From Euborellia annulipes (Eukaryota > Arthropoda > Insecta > Dermaptera > Anisolabididae): a DNA stretch of 64,000 nucleotides. The position numbers and the translations under genes were made by a program. Location of the stretch: positions 310,001-374,000 of the forward strand of contig JAKCPI010002722.1 in the NCBI GenBank assembly GCA_023213315.1. Direction: 5' to 3'. The stretch's first letter is position 1; each line of letters begins with the position of its first letter. Under the pieces are notes generated by a model. It was not told the origin of the DNA and searched no databases. It saw nothing but the letters and a program-made list of their open reading frames with translations. This document shows positions 43,506-53,519 of this stretch, piece after piece.

Positions 43506-44017
43506 ATCTACATTTTAAAGAGAATCTAAAAAATAATTGATTGTTGAATTTAAATCAAAATCGTTGGAGCGAATTTTGAGAAAATCGAAAAAAAAAAAAA
43601 AAACTGAAAAAGTACATCAGTAAAGTACTAGTAATCTTGAGCCGATTTTTTACAAAAGCTTCGTGTCACGTGCCAGGGGGGTGCCTAACTTAAATATAAT
43701 ATTTCAACCTCGTAGCTCTTTTCGTTCCTGTGATATTTTCTTCACAGACAGTCAGACAGACAATGTCGCGAAAACCACTTTTTCGGACTCAGGGGATCCA
43801 TTAAAATTACATTGACATCGAATTTTTGACATGAAACCAATACTTTTCTCTCTCTCTATATATTAACATATACATATAGGTAAGAGAAAGCAAAAAAAGT
43901 AAAATTTAAATAACAGTCTATTTCAAGTTGTTTATTTTTTTAATAAATAAGAAATTATACATAACATTTAAGATATTATATATATCGCGTTGCTTTCCAA
44001 CTGAGATCATATACCCG

Positions 44018-44135
44018 AATGTCGTGCTGTGGTCTAGTGGTAAGGACACTCCGAGTACAAATTGGAGGATCCGTGGTTCAACTCCCGGCGGTACAACCTT
44101 ATTTTTTCGGGTATATGAATTAATAAATATTTATT
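44018..44135 (+). mobile_element. tRNA-derived SINE, family S3
   Basis: A box TGGTCTAGTGGTAAGG, B box GTGGTTCAACTCCC, tail ATGAATTAATAAATATTTAT. The partner copy is at 11812-11935. Confidence 0.75.
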
Positions 44136-44699
44136 TATTATATAGTTGTTTTTTTTATTATAAATTTTTAGAAGATAAAAAGTCAAGAATTTCGAAATCT
44201 ACTTCTGTAAGCCTGCCTATTTCTTAGAAAAACTAAGTAGATATATAAATCAAGGAGAGAGAGAGAGAGCGAAATACTTCTTAACAAGCTTTAGCAGGCA
44301 GCGTTGTAGCGTACCTCCCTCGTGTTTATGTGGTGAAAATTTGGACAAGGCCCAAGAACTCTTATCTAAAGATTTATTTCATTAAATGTTTTTAGATTTA
44401 TCCGATGTCTGAACTTGAACTTTGTGTCTTAAAGGTCTTAAAGTTAAAAGCTACTCAAACTAAGTATAAAAGAGAGAGAAAGAGAGAAAAAAAATAATGA
44501 TTTAAATATTAACTTTATTTTACTATCTCATCTCTTTTTACTTATTTTGTGTTAGTATGAAAAAGCAAAACAAATAGAAGCTGGTGACAAGGAAATGAGG
44601 ACACAGCGGGATTAATAAAAAAAAGCAAATATCCTTTCGGATAAAATTCAAGACACAAGAGAACAGAATAAATAAATGTTGCACTCAGAACTAACTATG

Positions 44700-44938
44700 G
44701 CCCTTGGGTTTGGTATAGATGGTAGCGTGCTAACCTCCTATACCGAGGGTTCGGATCCCAGGCAGTCCGATGATTTTATTTAAGCCATTTGGATACCAAA
44801 TGGCTTAAATAGAAATGGCTGGAACCCCCAATAGATAAATTTACAAATAACGAGTATCGTCAAAGTCTTATATGGCCTAAGTTGCCGAAAGGACTGTGTG
44901 TATGTGTGTGTGAGTGGTAAAAAAGTGTGTGTTTAAAA
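44700..44938 (+). mobile_element. SINE S1
   Basis: Head GGTTTGGTATAGATGGTAGC, B box GGGTTCGGATCCC, hairpin, CCCCCAATAGAT, and tail GGTAAAAAAGTGTGTGTTT. Confidence 0.85.
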
Positions 44939-44964
44939 GACAGTGTTGCTAAGCGTAATTTCTG

Positions 44965-45004
44965 ACCTGACGTTTCGGTCCTGTTTAGGGCCATCTTCAG
45001 AGCT
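44965..45004 (-). ncRNA. hammerhead motif, core intact, stem I weakened
   Basis: Minus strand: AGCT, CTGAAGA, TGGCCC-TAAACA-GGACC (stem II with one mismatch), GAAA, CGUC, AGGT. Stem I has one mismatch against AGCT. Confidence 0.6.
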
Positions 45005-45225
45005 ATTCCGCGAACACGAGGTACCCGGGCTGAGACAGGCAGTCCTGTTATTTGTATGTCTGCCTCTTCCGTCCTCTTTTCAACAGGCGTCAGACCGTGG
45101 GACGGGCCGGCCTATTCTATTTCTTCCTGTCGCAAAACGCATGGAGGGAAAGAGTGAGATCCGCCTATTCCGCATCGCCGGAATAAGGCGAGGACAGAAG
45201 AAGAAGAAGAAGAAGTCTATGAATT
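45005..45225 (+). mobile_element. retroposed element with (GAA)n tail
   Basis: Diverged copy of 32361-32586 with the same 3' end AGGCGAGGACAGAAGAAGAA. No RT domain. The reverse-strand open frame across it (45080-45412) is a shadow. Confidence 0.65.
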
Positions 45226-45258
45226 GTTCTGGTAATAGCTCTGAATATAGTTCTAAAC

Positions 45259-45349
45259 CATGGGCGTAACTAGGATTCCCCGCCCCAATATGCCTTCTAG
45301 GCCTCCCGGAGAATGGCTGGTCCCATGCCCCCAGCCGAATTCCCTCATG
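45259..45349. mobile_element. 91-bp hAT MITE
   Basis: Starts CATGGGCGTAACTAGG and ends GAATTCCCTCATG, with a perfect 8-bp TSD TTCTAAAC (45251-45258, 45350-45357). Its terminal CATGGGCGTAAC resembles the other GGCG-type hAT ends. Very short TIRs. Confidence 0.7.
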
Positions 45350-45569
45350 TTCTAAACAAGACCAAAACGTCAGCTCTGAGGGGGAAATAAATGATAATAC
45401 CCTTACTTGCACTCTCTTTAATTTCTAATTCTACCTAGAAATAATACAATCAGCTATTAAAAAAAACTTCAAATAAATATTTTTTGACTTTGGAAGGGCA
45501 GGTTAGTTTCTTGGCAATGAGAAAATATTTTTTTAGAGTGTCTTCTCCGAATTTTTCGAAGGTATTTTT

Positions 45570-45996
45570 TAGGGTCCGACCGAAACAAGATTTTCAGCCG
45601 AAACCGAAACCGAATATTCGGCCTCGATCTTAGTTTCGGCCGAAACCGTAACCGAAACCGAAACTTGTATTTCCTATAAAAAATTATTATTATTTTAACT
45701 TTTTTTTCTTTTTGAAATTTTTTCCGCCCTGCGGAAAATTTTTTTCCCCTCCCTTGAAAATCATTTTACCTTTTTTTTAGGGAGACGAAATTTTTTTCAG
45801 CACCTTTTCCGCTTTTGCAAATCATTTGAGCTTTTTTTTTGCATGCGAGTCTCATCCCATCTCTTCAGACTCAGGTTTCGGCCGGCCGAAAGGTTCGGCT
45901 ACTTTTTGGCCGAAACCGAAACTACGGCCGAAACCAGGATTTTTGGCCGAAACTGGCCGAAACCGTAACCGAAACCGAATATTCGGTCGGTTCCTA
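45570..45996 (+). mobile_element. hAT-like element 'D'
   Basis: Ends TAGGGTCCGACCGAA and TTCGGTCGGTTCCTA; perfect 8-bp TSD GTATTTTT (45562-45569, 45997-46004). An uninterrupted copy that shows what the 813-5586 copy looked like before its insertions. Confidence 0.9.
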
Positions 45997-46009
45997 GTAT
46001 TTTTAGCAC

Positions 46010-47010
46010 TTCTTTATCGGCCGCTGTACAAAAATATAAAAATAAACAAAATAATGAATGCCACATAAAAGTTAAAAATTTCGGACCGACACGTCAGAAT
46101 GGCAGATCTATGGATATCAGCAGTCGTCAATAGCAAATAAAGCTATGTTTCTTCCATTATTGTAAAGCGACATTTCGCTCGACTATGCATGCGCCCCTCT
46201 TCTTGGCTAGAGTTCAGTCAACAGAAAACCCCTCTTTCTGAGGCGACGATTTACTGAAGTAAGGGCTTCGTTGAAATAAACCAGCTGATTATCAAGTCTC
46301 TATGGATAGAGATGAAATATAAATGTCGTAACGTAGTTAAGTAAACGTGGTGTGAGTGGCCTGTGACGTCATGGCTCTTAGCGTCACGGCTTCTAACGCG
46401 AGATGCTGATAGAAAGGCGAAAAAATTTGAGGTCATTAAATAAAAGTTTCACTTAAAAAAAAAAACAAAATTGCATTTACGTATTTTAAATATTAATAAC
46501 TTCTTCACTCAAAAATAAATTTATATTCAATATTTATTTATTTATTTATATCTTTTTCAAATTAATTAACTCCAATTATAAGTAAATAAATAGCGAGTTG
46601 TACAAAAAAAAAAAAAACAAACAAGTTTTTGTGTCATCATCACTCCATCTATCTTTTCGTGGGGGTGTAGGGGGAGTGTTCAATTAGCAAAAGCACTTTT
46701 TGTTTTGTTGTTTCTATTTTTGCATAATTTGATTGGCTTTTGACACCTTTTGTAGAGGAGAGAATTGATTTAATTAAATTTATTGATCCGCTCGTTCAAA
46801 AACAAAAGCCCTCTGGGCTAGCTAACAGCAGCTAGCGATACAAACAATAGCTAGCTAGCTAGCTGCCTGAAACTCAACTAATCGTAAGGAAAACGAACCA
46901 ACATCAACTACGGGATATAGCGAGTGTTGTAGGTACTGGAGCATCCTTTAATCCAATGAATTTAAAGAGATATTCAACAAGATGGAAATTTTATTTATTT
47001 TCAAATAAAA
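46010..47010. other. non-coding, one hammerhead relic
   Basis: 46165-46215 carries a decayed hammerhead (CATTTCGCTCGACTATGC...TCTTCTTGGCTAG). 46600-46900 seems single-copy and includes a (TAGC)n cluster near 46850. Confidence 0.4.
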
Positions 47011-47019
47011 GTTCATACC

Positions 47020-47116
47020 AGCTTATTGGTCAGAGGCAGAGCATTGCCTTCTGATACGGAAAGTCAAGGGTTAACATTCCATCCCAGGCAAACAAATTTT
47101 TTTCAATTGAATTGCA
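47020..47116 (+). mobile_element. tRNA-derived SINE-like fragment
   Basis: A-box region TTGGTCAGAGGCAGAGC and B-box-like AAGGGTTAACATTCC at tRNA spacing, followed by A/T-rich sequence. Single occurrence in the window. Confidence 0.5.
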
Positions 47117-47432
47117 TTTTTACTTTCTCTTACCTCTATATTTGTTAATATATAGAGAAAAAATATGAAATCTGAATCCAAAAAAAATGGTTTTCGCGGC
47201 ATGGTCTGTCTGTGAACAAAATATCTCAAGAACAAAAAGAGCTAGGAAGTTGAAATTTTATACAGTATTTAAGTTAGGCACCTCCATGGGAGGTGACACG
47301 AAGCTTTTGAACAAAATCGACCAAAGAGTACTAGTACTTTACTGATGCACTTTTTCAGTTTTTTTTTTTTTCTATTTTCTCAAGATTCGCTCCAAAGATT
47401 TTGATTAAAATTCAAAAATCACTTATTTTTTA
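47117..47432 (-). mobile_element. family A element, 3' half
   Basis: Terminal AT hairpin (TTTTTACTTTCTCTTACC) through AAGCTTTTGAACAAAATCGA to CAAAAATCACTTATTTTTTA; the far hairpin half is missing. Confidence 0.8.
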
Positions 47433-47589
47433 ACTTAAACTTAGCTTGGCAACCGTCCGAAATGGAGAGTTCCATTCTGATCCCGCCAAATGTAACATTC
47501 CTTCCGTAATTCCCTTTTCCCCGCCAAAGGGACGATATTCATTATAAGTTGACATTTCGCGTTGATCATTTTTATAATCACCTCTGAAA

Positions 47590-47799
47590 CTAACGATCTT
47601 CCTTCAGTTCGACACTAAACTCCCTGCACCACTTTCGGACGTGTTGAACGGACATACACTAATCGCTATACACATTTGTCAACTGAAGATGAATATCCAC
47701 TGGTGGAGTCCCTTTGGCGTGCAAAATGCGAATTACAAAATCAAGGGTGAGATTTGCTTCTGCTCTTCATTTGGCGAGATCAACAATGGGGCTCTCCAT
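47590..47799 (-). pseudogene. decayed transposase N-terminal helix-turn-helix (HTH_48-like)
   Basis: Minus strand from ATG at 47799 in one frame of 70 codons with two internal stops. After MESPIVDLAK comes FVIRILHAKGTPPVDIHLQL, a short loop and SVQHVRKWCREF, which fit the paired HTH region of mariner/SETMAR-type transposases (VDIH and KWCREF-type motifs). In the family this binds the element's terminal repeats. Only this domain remains; the DDE/D catalytic part is absent. Confidence 0.65.
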
Positions 47800-47898
47800 C
47801 TCGGACGGAACGGCCGCACACAGCGGTGTTGCGGGATTTCGCCTCGCACCTTCCCGTGTGGCTGGAGCTTTTTGGGAACCTTATTTTTGGATCAATTT

Positions 47899-48231
47899 AA
47901 GGTAAACTCCCCAGTAATGGAACAGGGACCATTTTGAAAAGAAGATAAAAAAAAATAAAAATTCAGTGGGATATTTTGACATGCCAGGCCAACATAAACA
48001 AGTTGTGTCTTCTCTGCATCATTCCGAGCTTCAGTGCATCCGTTGTATTGATGCATCCATCACAAAAATATTTTTGCATCATCGGATGCGCTGATGCAGA
48101 AAAGACACAACTTGTTTATATATATATATATATGCAATAATTTCAAAATAACCCACTGAATTCTTTTTTTTTATCTTCTTTTCAAAATGGCCATCTACTA
48201 GTCCCTGGCCCATTACTGGGGTGTTTACCTT
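47899..48231. repeat. 330-bp palindromic element
   Basis: AAGGTAAACTCCCCAGTAAT at the left and its complement (ATTACTGGGGTGTTTACCTT) at the right begin arms that continue through AAAATGGTCC/GGCCATTTT and AGAAGATAAAAAAAA. A second inverted pair, ATAAACAAGTTGTGTCTTCT, lies in the centre. The whole element can fold back. It adjoins the transposase relic, and may belong with it. Confidence 0.75.
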
Positions 48232-49230
48232 ATGTAATATTGAGAAACTGAGAAATTTTTGGCTTAATCATGGTTAGTTTCTTGACCGAAACTAAAGTAT
48301 TGCATATCAGTCGTCTTTCAATTAAATTATTATTTCACCTTGCACAAACACTTGCAACCTGTCTTCATAATTCTCTATAAGTTACCGAGTATTTTTACCG
48401 CTCCCGGTGGGCCGATTAACTCCTCGTTTAAATACCTTCTTACGATCACTTAGGAGTATAAATTTGCCATATCTCATATTAATCTGATGAATAGTTCCAG
48501 AGATAAAAGCAAAAAAGTAAACTTCACACACACATTTACGAGATTTTTCCCGATAATATTACAGTGACGTCATTAAAATCACCTTCTCGTAATTGAATTG
48601 AAAGAAGAAGAAAAAAAAGTGATGGAATTTTTTTTGATTATTATTTAAATCCTAGGTAATTGAAGGTCAAGTGATAGTGATAGGAGCAGCCGAAGGGCTG
48701 TAATAGAGCTGAGATTCGAGGGCAGACAGGCAGGCCAAAGGGACAGGTGGAATATAATCCATTAGCGAAATTAGATCGTATTATTATAAATGAAGGTCTT
48801 AACCAAATACAACATTAGTAATCATTAAATTAAACACATAACGTTGCGAAAATTGCTCAGCCAATTTCTGTTGACGGGCTAAAAAAAATTTAAAAAAATA
48901 AACGTGAGGCAGCGGATTTTACGGTTCTCTGCTTTTCTATTATTTATATTATATAAAAGGACTCTATGTACCGTATTTTTAATTAAAATATCAAAATAAT
49001 AATGTTCTTACATTAATGGTTTGATGTTATTTATGAGAGCTGTTTTGGTTATTTCTCAAAATATGTGAAAAAATTAAAATTTCTTTGAATTCAAGCGTAC
49101 ACTCGGGACGATAACACAGTTCTTTCGGCATCTGAGGCCATCTAGACTTTAAAGGATAAGTTGTATAGATTATTAACGTTACGTGTGGTACAGGCACATT
49201 TAGTATGCAAATGATTTAAATAAATTCTAT
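48232..49230. other. mostly single-copy non-coding DNA
   Basis: 48280-48780 has no repeats shared with the window and no exon borders. 49118-49150 is an S2 body scrap. Confidence 0.4.
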
Positions 49231-49385
49231 TGATACTATGTAGGCAGCCAGGAGAAATAAAACGCAATTTTATTTCAGTGTGCACTCGAAACGTCGACGG
49301 GCACACTGAAATAAAATTTATTTCTAGTCCTGGCTGGCAACATAGTATCAATAGCATAGAGAATTTCCAGCCAAAGAAAATATAT
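49231..49385. mobile_element. palindromic hammerhead-family relic
   Basis: Inverted arms ATTGATACTATGT[A/T]GCAGCCAGG and TTTATTTCAGTGTGC flank CGAAACGTCGACG. The CUGANGA half is gone. Confidence 0.55.
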
Positions 49386-49423
49386 CTTTGATTTAAATAA
49401 ATATTCATGGACTGTTTACGAAC

Positions 49424-49686
49424 CAGTGGCGTAGCGATGGGGGTTGGGCAAAGGGCTCTTCATGCCCCGGGCGCTACTCACAAAAGGACCAAATGGTCTG
49501 CAAAACAAAAAATTGCTACATTTTAGCTTTATTTGTTACTTTTTGATTTTATTTATTTTACTTTATTTATTTATTAATTTGCGAGTATATTTTACATATA
49601 ATATTATATGGTTTTTGAATGGGGGGGGGGGGGAGCGCTAAAAAGGTATTGTGCCCCGGGCGCGAGTTAAGCTCGCTACTCCACTG
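49424..49686. mobile_element. hAT MITE (CAGTGGCGTAGCGA ends)
   Basis: Left CAGTGGCGTAGCGATGGG, right CTCGCTACTCCACTG, with CCCCGGGCGC inside both ends and a G-run. The 8-bp TSD is TTACGAAC / TTACGATC (49416-49423, 49687-49694; 7 of 8). Confidence 0.85.
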
Positions 49687-49871
49687 TTACGATCTGAACC
49701 CACTCTGAGATTTACAATAATTTTTTTTTAATCAATTTTTAACAACAAAAGGAGATGTCTTCCGTCTATGGTTGCGTAGACTGTCTACGGTAGACCCAGA
49801 TATTTCCAGTTACCCTCCACACCTTGGAAATTAATGTTGTATCAGGAGGATGTATGGCTGTAGAGTAGATG

Positions 49872-50315
49872 TTGAAAGAGGTAAAAAAAAAAAAAAAAAA
49901 CAAGAAGGAAATGGAGCCAATGTAGTTTCTTTATTGATATTCAGCCTACGGCTAATGTTTCGATCCGGGAAAGTATATATGCCTTTTTGGCACAGCCCCA
50001 TCTCTGATGAGGGTCCAAACCTAGGATCGAAACGTTAGCCGTGAGCTGAATATCAATAAAGAAACTACATTGAATGCATTTTTTTTGGGAGGAGACAATG
50101 GCTAAGCTGAGGATTACGAAGTCCGAAGTCTCAACACGGCTCGTGTTCGAATCCAGCAAGCTTGCCTCAAATAATTCAAACATCCTGCCGAAGTCTCCTC
50201 TTAGGGCCTAATTGGCCTAAGTGTGTTCCCTTCCTGGGAACGGCCACTTCAACCTAACCTAACATTGGCTGCATTTTCTTCTTGTTTTTTAACTCTTTCA
50301 ACATTGTGCATATTC
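49872..50315. mobile_element. palindromic hammerhead element with a nested SINE
   Basis: Arms TTGAAAGAGGTAAAA...CAAGAAGGAAATG and TTCTTCTTGTTTTTTAACTC...TTTCAAC are inverted. Inner arms AATATCAATAAAGAAACTAC match as well. The hammerhead-like core CTCTGATGAGGGTCC...GGATCGAAACGTTAG lies at about 50004-50043 (+), stem I poor. Confidence 0.6.
50092..50262 (+). mobile_element. tRNA-derived SINE, family S6
   Basis: Head with A box ATGGCTAAGCTGAGGATTACG-like region and B box GTGTTCGAATCC; the body contains GGGCCTAATTGGCCTAAG and ends CAACCTAACCTAACA. Flanked by imperfect ACATTG..TGCATTTT repeats consistent with a TSD. Confidence 0.65.
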
Positions 50316-50360
50316 AGTCGTACTCTAATAATAACAATAAACTTGTGAAAAAGGAAAACT

Positions 50361-50403
50361 TCATCGACGTTTCGGAAAAGCGTTGCTTCCATCCTCAGGA
50401 CAT
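50361..50403 (-). ncRNA. hammerhead motif, core intact, stems imperfect
   Basis: Minus strand: GTC, CTGAGGA (canonical with N = G), TGGAAGC-AAC-GCTTTTCC (stem II with a bulge), GAAA, CGUC, GATG. Stem I is short. Confidence 0.55.
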
Positions 50404-50571
50404 TCTTGAGACAATTATTTCGAAACGCCGATGAAATAATATAAAAATTTTCTATTTTTGCTGGCTTCTTTGCTCCCTTCCATAGAGCCAATGTTAATTA
50501 GATCCCTTTTGGAACTTTTTACACATTTAAAAAAATCTTTTCCAATTCTATGGGAAATTAAATATATCTCG

Positions 50572-50668
50572 ACACAAAAAAACTGGTGTGACCAGCACGG
50601 TGCACAACTTTCTCTTACAGAAGGGTAAGAGATAGTTGTGTGCTGTGCGCCAGTCACACCAGATTTTT
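50572..50668 (-). mobile_element. family A end hairpin (solo)
   Basis: Only the long CACACCAG...CTGGTGTG hairpin end is present; a second relic lies at 50738-50785. A similar solo end is at 58036-58130. Confidence 0.7.
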
Positions 50669-50789
50669 TTTACTTTTTTTTTATACTTATGAAATGCAAG
50701 TAGTCAAGTTAACCAAGGTGCTATGCGAAACTAAATATATCTCGACACAAAAAATCTTCTGTGCGTTAAGTCACACCAGATTTTTATTT

Positions 50790-51660
50790 GTGAATTTTTT
50801 TAAAATCAATGCTAGTATTGGTACTTAATTTGTAGTATTTTATTATGAGTTTAAAGGTACCTTTAAAACTTAATCAAAGGAAATATTAGCAAGCAAATAT
50901 CACCCTTGGTATGAAATTAAATTTTTTTATTGAATATTTCACGAATAAATGAATAAATTTTAAATTAGTTTTAATTTTGGGACTTGGCTAAAAAAAAAAG
51001 AAGAAAAAATCAAGCGCTTTTTTCAAAGTGCCATTTATTTCTTTTCTTCCCTTCAAGCAAATATTGTGTTTTTTTTTTTTACTCACTTCCCTCGTCCTTC
51101 TCCATGTCTCCTTCTCTCTTTATTCGCACAAAGCAAGCTTATTTTTAATTCCCCTTTTTAGGATCTTTTTTTTTTCATATAGCAAAGCAATCTCAAGGGA
51201 TTTCAAAATTTCTCTCTTTTAAAATTAAAAAAAAAAACAAGAAAAGAGAATGAATAAAAATATTTTAAATATTTGATGTTGATAAATTTAAACATCCTCT
51301 CGTTCTATTATAATCTACCGTAGATTAGTCGGTCGTCTATCTATGAATTTTCATCTTTCCTTAAGAGCTTTGCTTGGCGAAATTTATTAAACAGACACTG
51401 AGTTTAATGGCAACTAATCTTGTTAAGATTCCTTGTTATAAGTCATAAACAGCCTGGGAATTGAAATAAGAGAGGAAAAGACACAAAGATGATCTAAATT
51501 AATTTCTTTACTTTTAGATAAAAGAGATGAACGCAAATGAAAACTCTTGTACGATATATAAAAAGTAAAATTAGATATTCTTAGATAACAGTATAAAATT
51601 ACAAAAGAGCTAAATGTATCAGGGCTATCGACTTCCTGATATTATCATCAATCGATTCAA
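50790..51660. other. AT-rich non-coding DNA
   Basis: No exon, element ends or RNA gene recognised; several poly-T runs. Confidence 0.45.
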
Positions 51661-51666
51661 AAAAAA

Positions 51667-52190
51667 TCTGGTGTTTGGTTGTACAGCACACTTTTTCTAT
51701 TTGCCTTCGGTAATCGAAAGTTGTGTTCTGTGCTTGTAACGCACATCGTAAAGTGGTCTTAATTTAAATCAATTTCAATGGCAACATGAGAATACACATT
51801 TGAAAAAGCATCTAAAAAATAATTGATTTTTGAATTTTAATCAAAATCGTTAAAGCGAATTTTGAGAAAATCGAAAAAAAAAAACTGAAAAAGTACATCA
51901 GTAAAGTACTAGTACTCTTTGGCCGATTTTGATTAAAAGCTTATTTTCATCCTCCAGGGAGATGTCTAACTTGAATATAAAATTTCATCCTCCTAGCTCA
52001 ATTCCTTTATGCTTTAAATTGAACCCAGACACACACACAGACAGACCATGTGGTGAAAACCACTTTTTTGGATTCAGGGGACCTCAAAACGTATATATCC
52101 ATCAAAATCTCGACATTGAATTTTTGACATGAATCCAATACTTCCTGTCTCTATATATTAACATATATATAGAGGTAAGAGAAAGTAAAA
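51667..52190 (+). mobile_element. family A element, internally shortened
   Basis: 5' hairpin damaged (TCTGGTGTTTGGTTGTAC), body from AATTTCAATGGCAAC, terminal hairpin and GGTAAGAGAAAGTAAAA intact. Confidence 0.8.
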
Positions 52191-52242
52191 GAAAGCCTGC
52201 CTGGTATTTTAGCTGTAAGTCGCCATTATTATAATTTTAGTT

Positions 52243-53150
52243 CCCACAATCGACACGTGGAGTGCCACTAATCAAAGACGCCTTGTAGTTAGGCAATCAG
52301 CAAATCAGCTGACTAAAATAATAATTTTTTTTTTACAATTTTATTTTTACACTGAAGATGAGGATAATAAACACACGAAAAATCGCCAAAAAAAATTTGC
52401 ACAATCGACAAGAGGAGTGCCACTGTTCAAAGACGCCTTGAAGTTATAGTCGAAGAGCTGGCAACAAAAATGGGCTCATATTTTCAGAATAGGTTGCGTT
52501 TTAGTGATGGAAAGATACTCTAGAGTCAGCACTTCCAGTACCGGGGCGTTTAGCGGGAATAAGCCGATAAAGTTGAGGGAAGATGGTTTTTCGCAAATAT
52601 CTCGAAAACTATGAGCTTTTCCGCAAAAATTCATCAATACAAAAATAATCAAAATTAAATTACAAACAAAAATGGTCTAGTACATAATTACGCTTAACTG
52701 AACGGTTCGGGAGATATGAAGGGGTAAAATTTTTAATTAATATGAAAGGAGACACGAGATAGAGAAATATTTGTATCTTGTTACCATGACAACCAGACAA
52801 CCATTATATGAATTAAAAATTTTACCTCTCTATATCTCCTGAACCGTTCACTTTAGCGTGATTATGTACTAGACCATTTTTGTTTGTAATTTTAATTTCG
52901 ATTATTTTTGTATAGATGAATTTTTGAGGAAAAGCGCATAGTTTTCGAGATATTTGCGAAAAACCATCTTCCCGCAACTACCGGCTTATTCCCCCTAAAC
53001 GCCCCGGTACTGAAAGTGCTGACTCTAGAGTATCTTTCCATCACTAAAATGCAACCTATTCTGAAAATATTAGCCTTCAGAAAACTCTTACCCAATTTTG
53101 TCGCCAGCTCTTGGACTATTATGCATTCAGCAGACCAGCAGAATAAAATA
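52243..53150. repeat. tandem duplication (~180 bp unit), second unit split by a TIR element
   Basis: Unit 1 (about 52248-52325) and unit 2 (52400-52446 then 53119-53150) share CACAATCGACA[C/A]G[T/A]GGAG, CAAAGACGCCTTG[T/A]AGTTA and AAAATAATAA[T/A]T. The second is interrupted at GTTA by the element 52447-53118. Confidence 0.7.
52447..53118. mobile_element. long-TIR DNA element with TTA duplication (PIF/Harbinger-like)
   Basis: The ends TAGTCGAAGAGCTGGC and GCCAGCTCTTGGACTA begin inverted arms of about 300 bp (with ATATTTGCGAAAAACCATCTTC-type inner matches). TTA repeats on both sides (52444-52446, 53119-53121); a 3-bp TWA duplication is typical of PIF/Harbinger. No transposase. Confidence 0.75.
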
Positions 53151-53295
53151 ATAAATCTCCTCCTCTGAGCCAGGTGGCAATAATCAGTGAATTTATTAGG
53201 TCGAAAGATAATAAAATCATCTAATAATCTAATATATCACCTTTTAAATTAAAAAAAAATATTAATTTTTTTTGTTTTTCATTTCTCTGTTGCAG

Positions 53296-53415
53296 CTGTA
53301 AGCTCAATGCGACCATCAATGGAACAATCATCTTGTATTTTAGTTGAAGACGCCAAAGCAGTGGCGGAAGCAGACGATGGAAAAGACGCCACTTCTTCAC
53401 AAGCGCCCACAGAAG
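53296..53415 (+). CDS. candidate internal coding exon, unidentified protein
   Basis: Pyrimidine-rich tract then TGTTGCAG acceptor (AG 53294-53295) and donor GAAG|GTCAGT. Length 120 nt, phase 1 at both ends, so it could be skipped without a frameshift. Only one of three frames is open; it reads VSSMRPSMEQSSCILVEDAK, then AVAEADDGKDATSSQAPTE, acidic and probably disordered. Base composition is clearly less AT-rich than the flanks. No family recognised. Its phase does not fit the phase-0 end of the exon at 11435-11563, so it belongs to a different gene or needs an unseen exon between. Confidence 0.5.
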
Positions 53416-53519
53416 GTCAGTCAATTATTTTATTTGAATTAATGTATGTAGTCCGTGTGGCCTATATCTGGCCTATATTTATATATTTTTATGCTTTTTT
53501 AAAAGATACATAATATATA

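Larger units (their letters stand above)
42595..43896 (+). mobile_element. family A element interrupted by SINEs
   Basis: 5' hairpin TCTGGTGTGACTGGTC...GTCAGACCAGATTTTTTG, body resuming at 43130 and again at 43505, ending GGTAAGAGAAAGCAAAA. Two SINE insertions break it (about 42732-43127 and 43258-43505). Confidence 0.8.
44950..45390. mobile_element. palindromic hammerhead element with two nested insertions
   Basis: The left arm (44955-45010) and right arm (about 45232-45258 plus 45350-45385) are inverted copies sharing AATAGCTCTGAA and ACGTCAG. They are split by the (GAA)n-tailed retroposon (45005-45225) and by a 91-bp hAT MITE (45259-45349). Confidence 0.6.

Noticed and set aside
45080..45412. 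110-codon reverse open frame
   Set aside because: Crosses a retroposon, a hAT MITE and a hammerhead element; no homology.
47641..47937. 98-codon forward open frame (and 47714-47905)
   Set aside because: Antisense to the transposase HTH relic and running into the palindrome.
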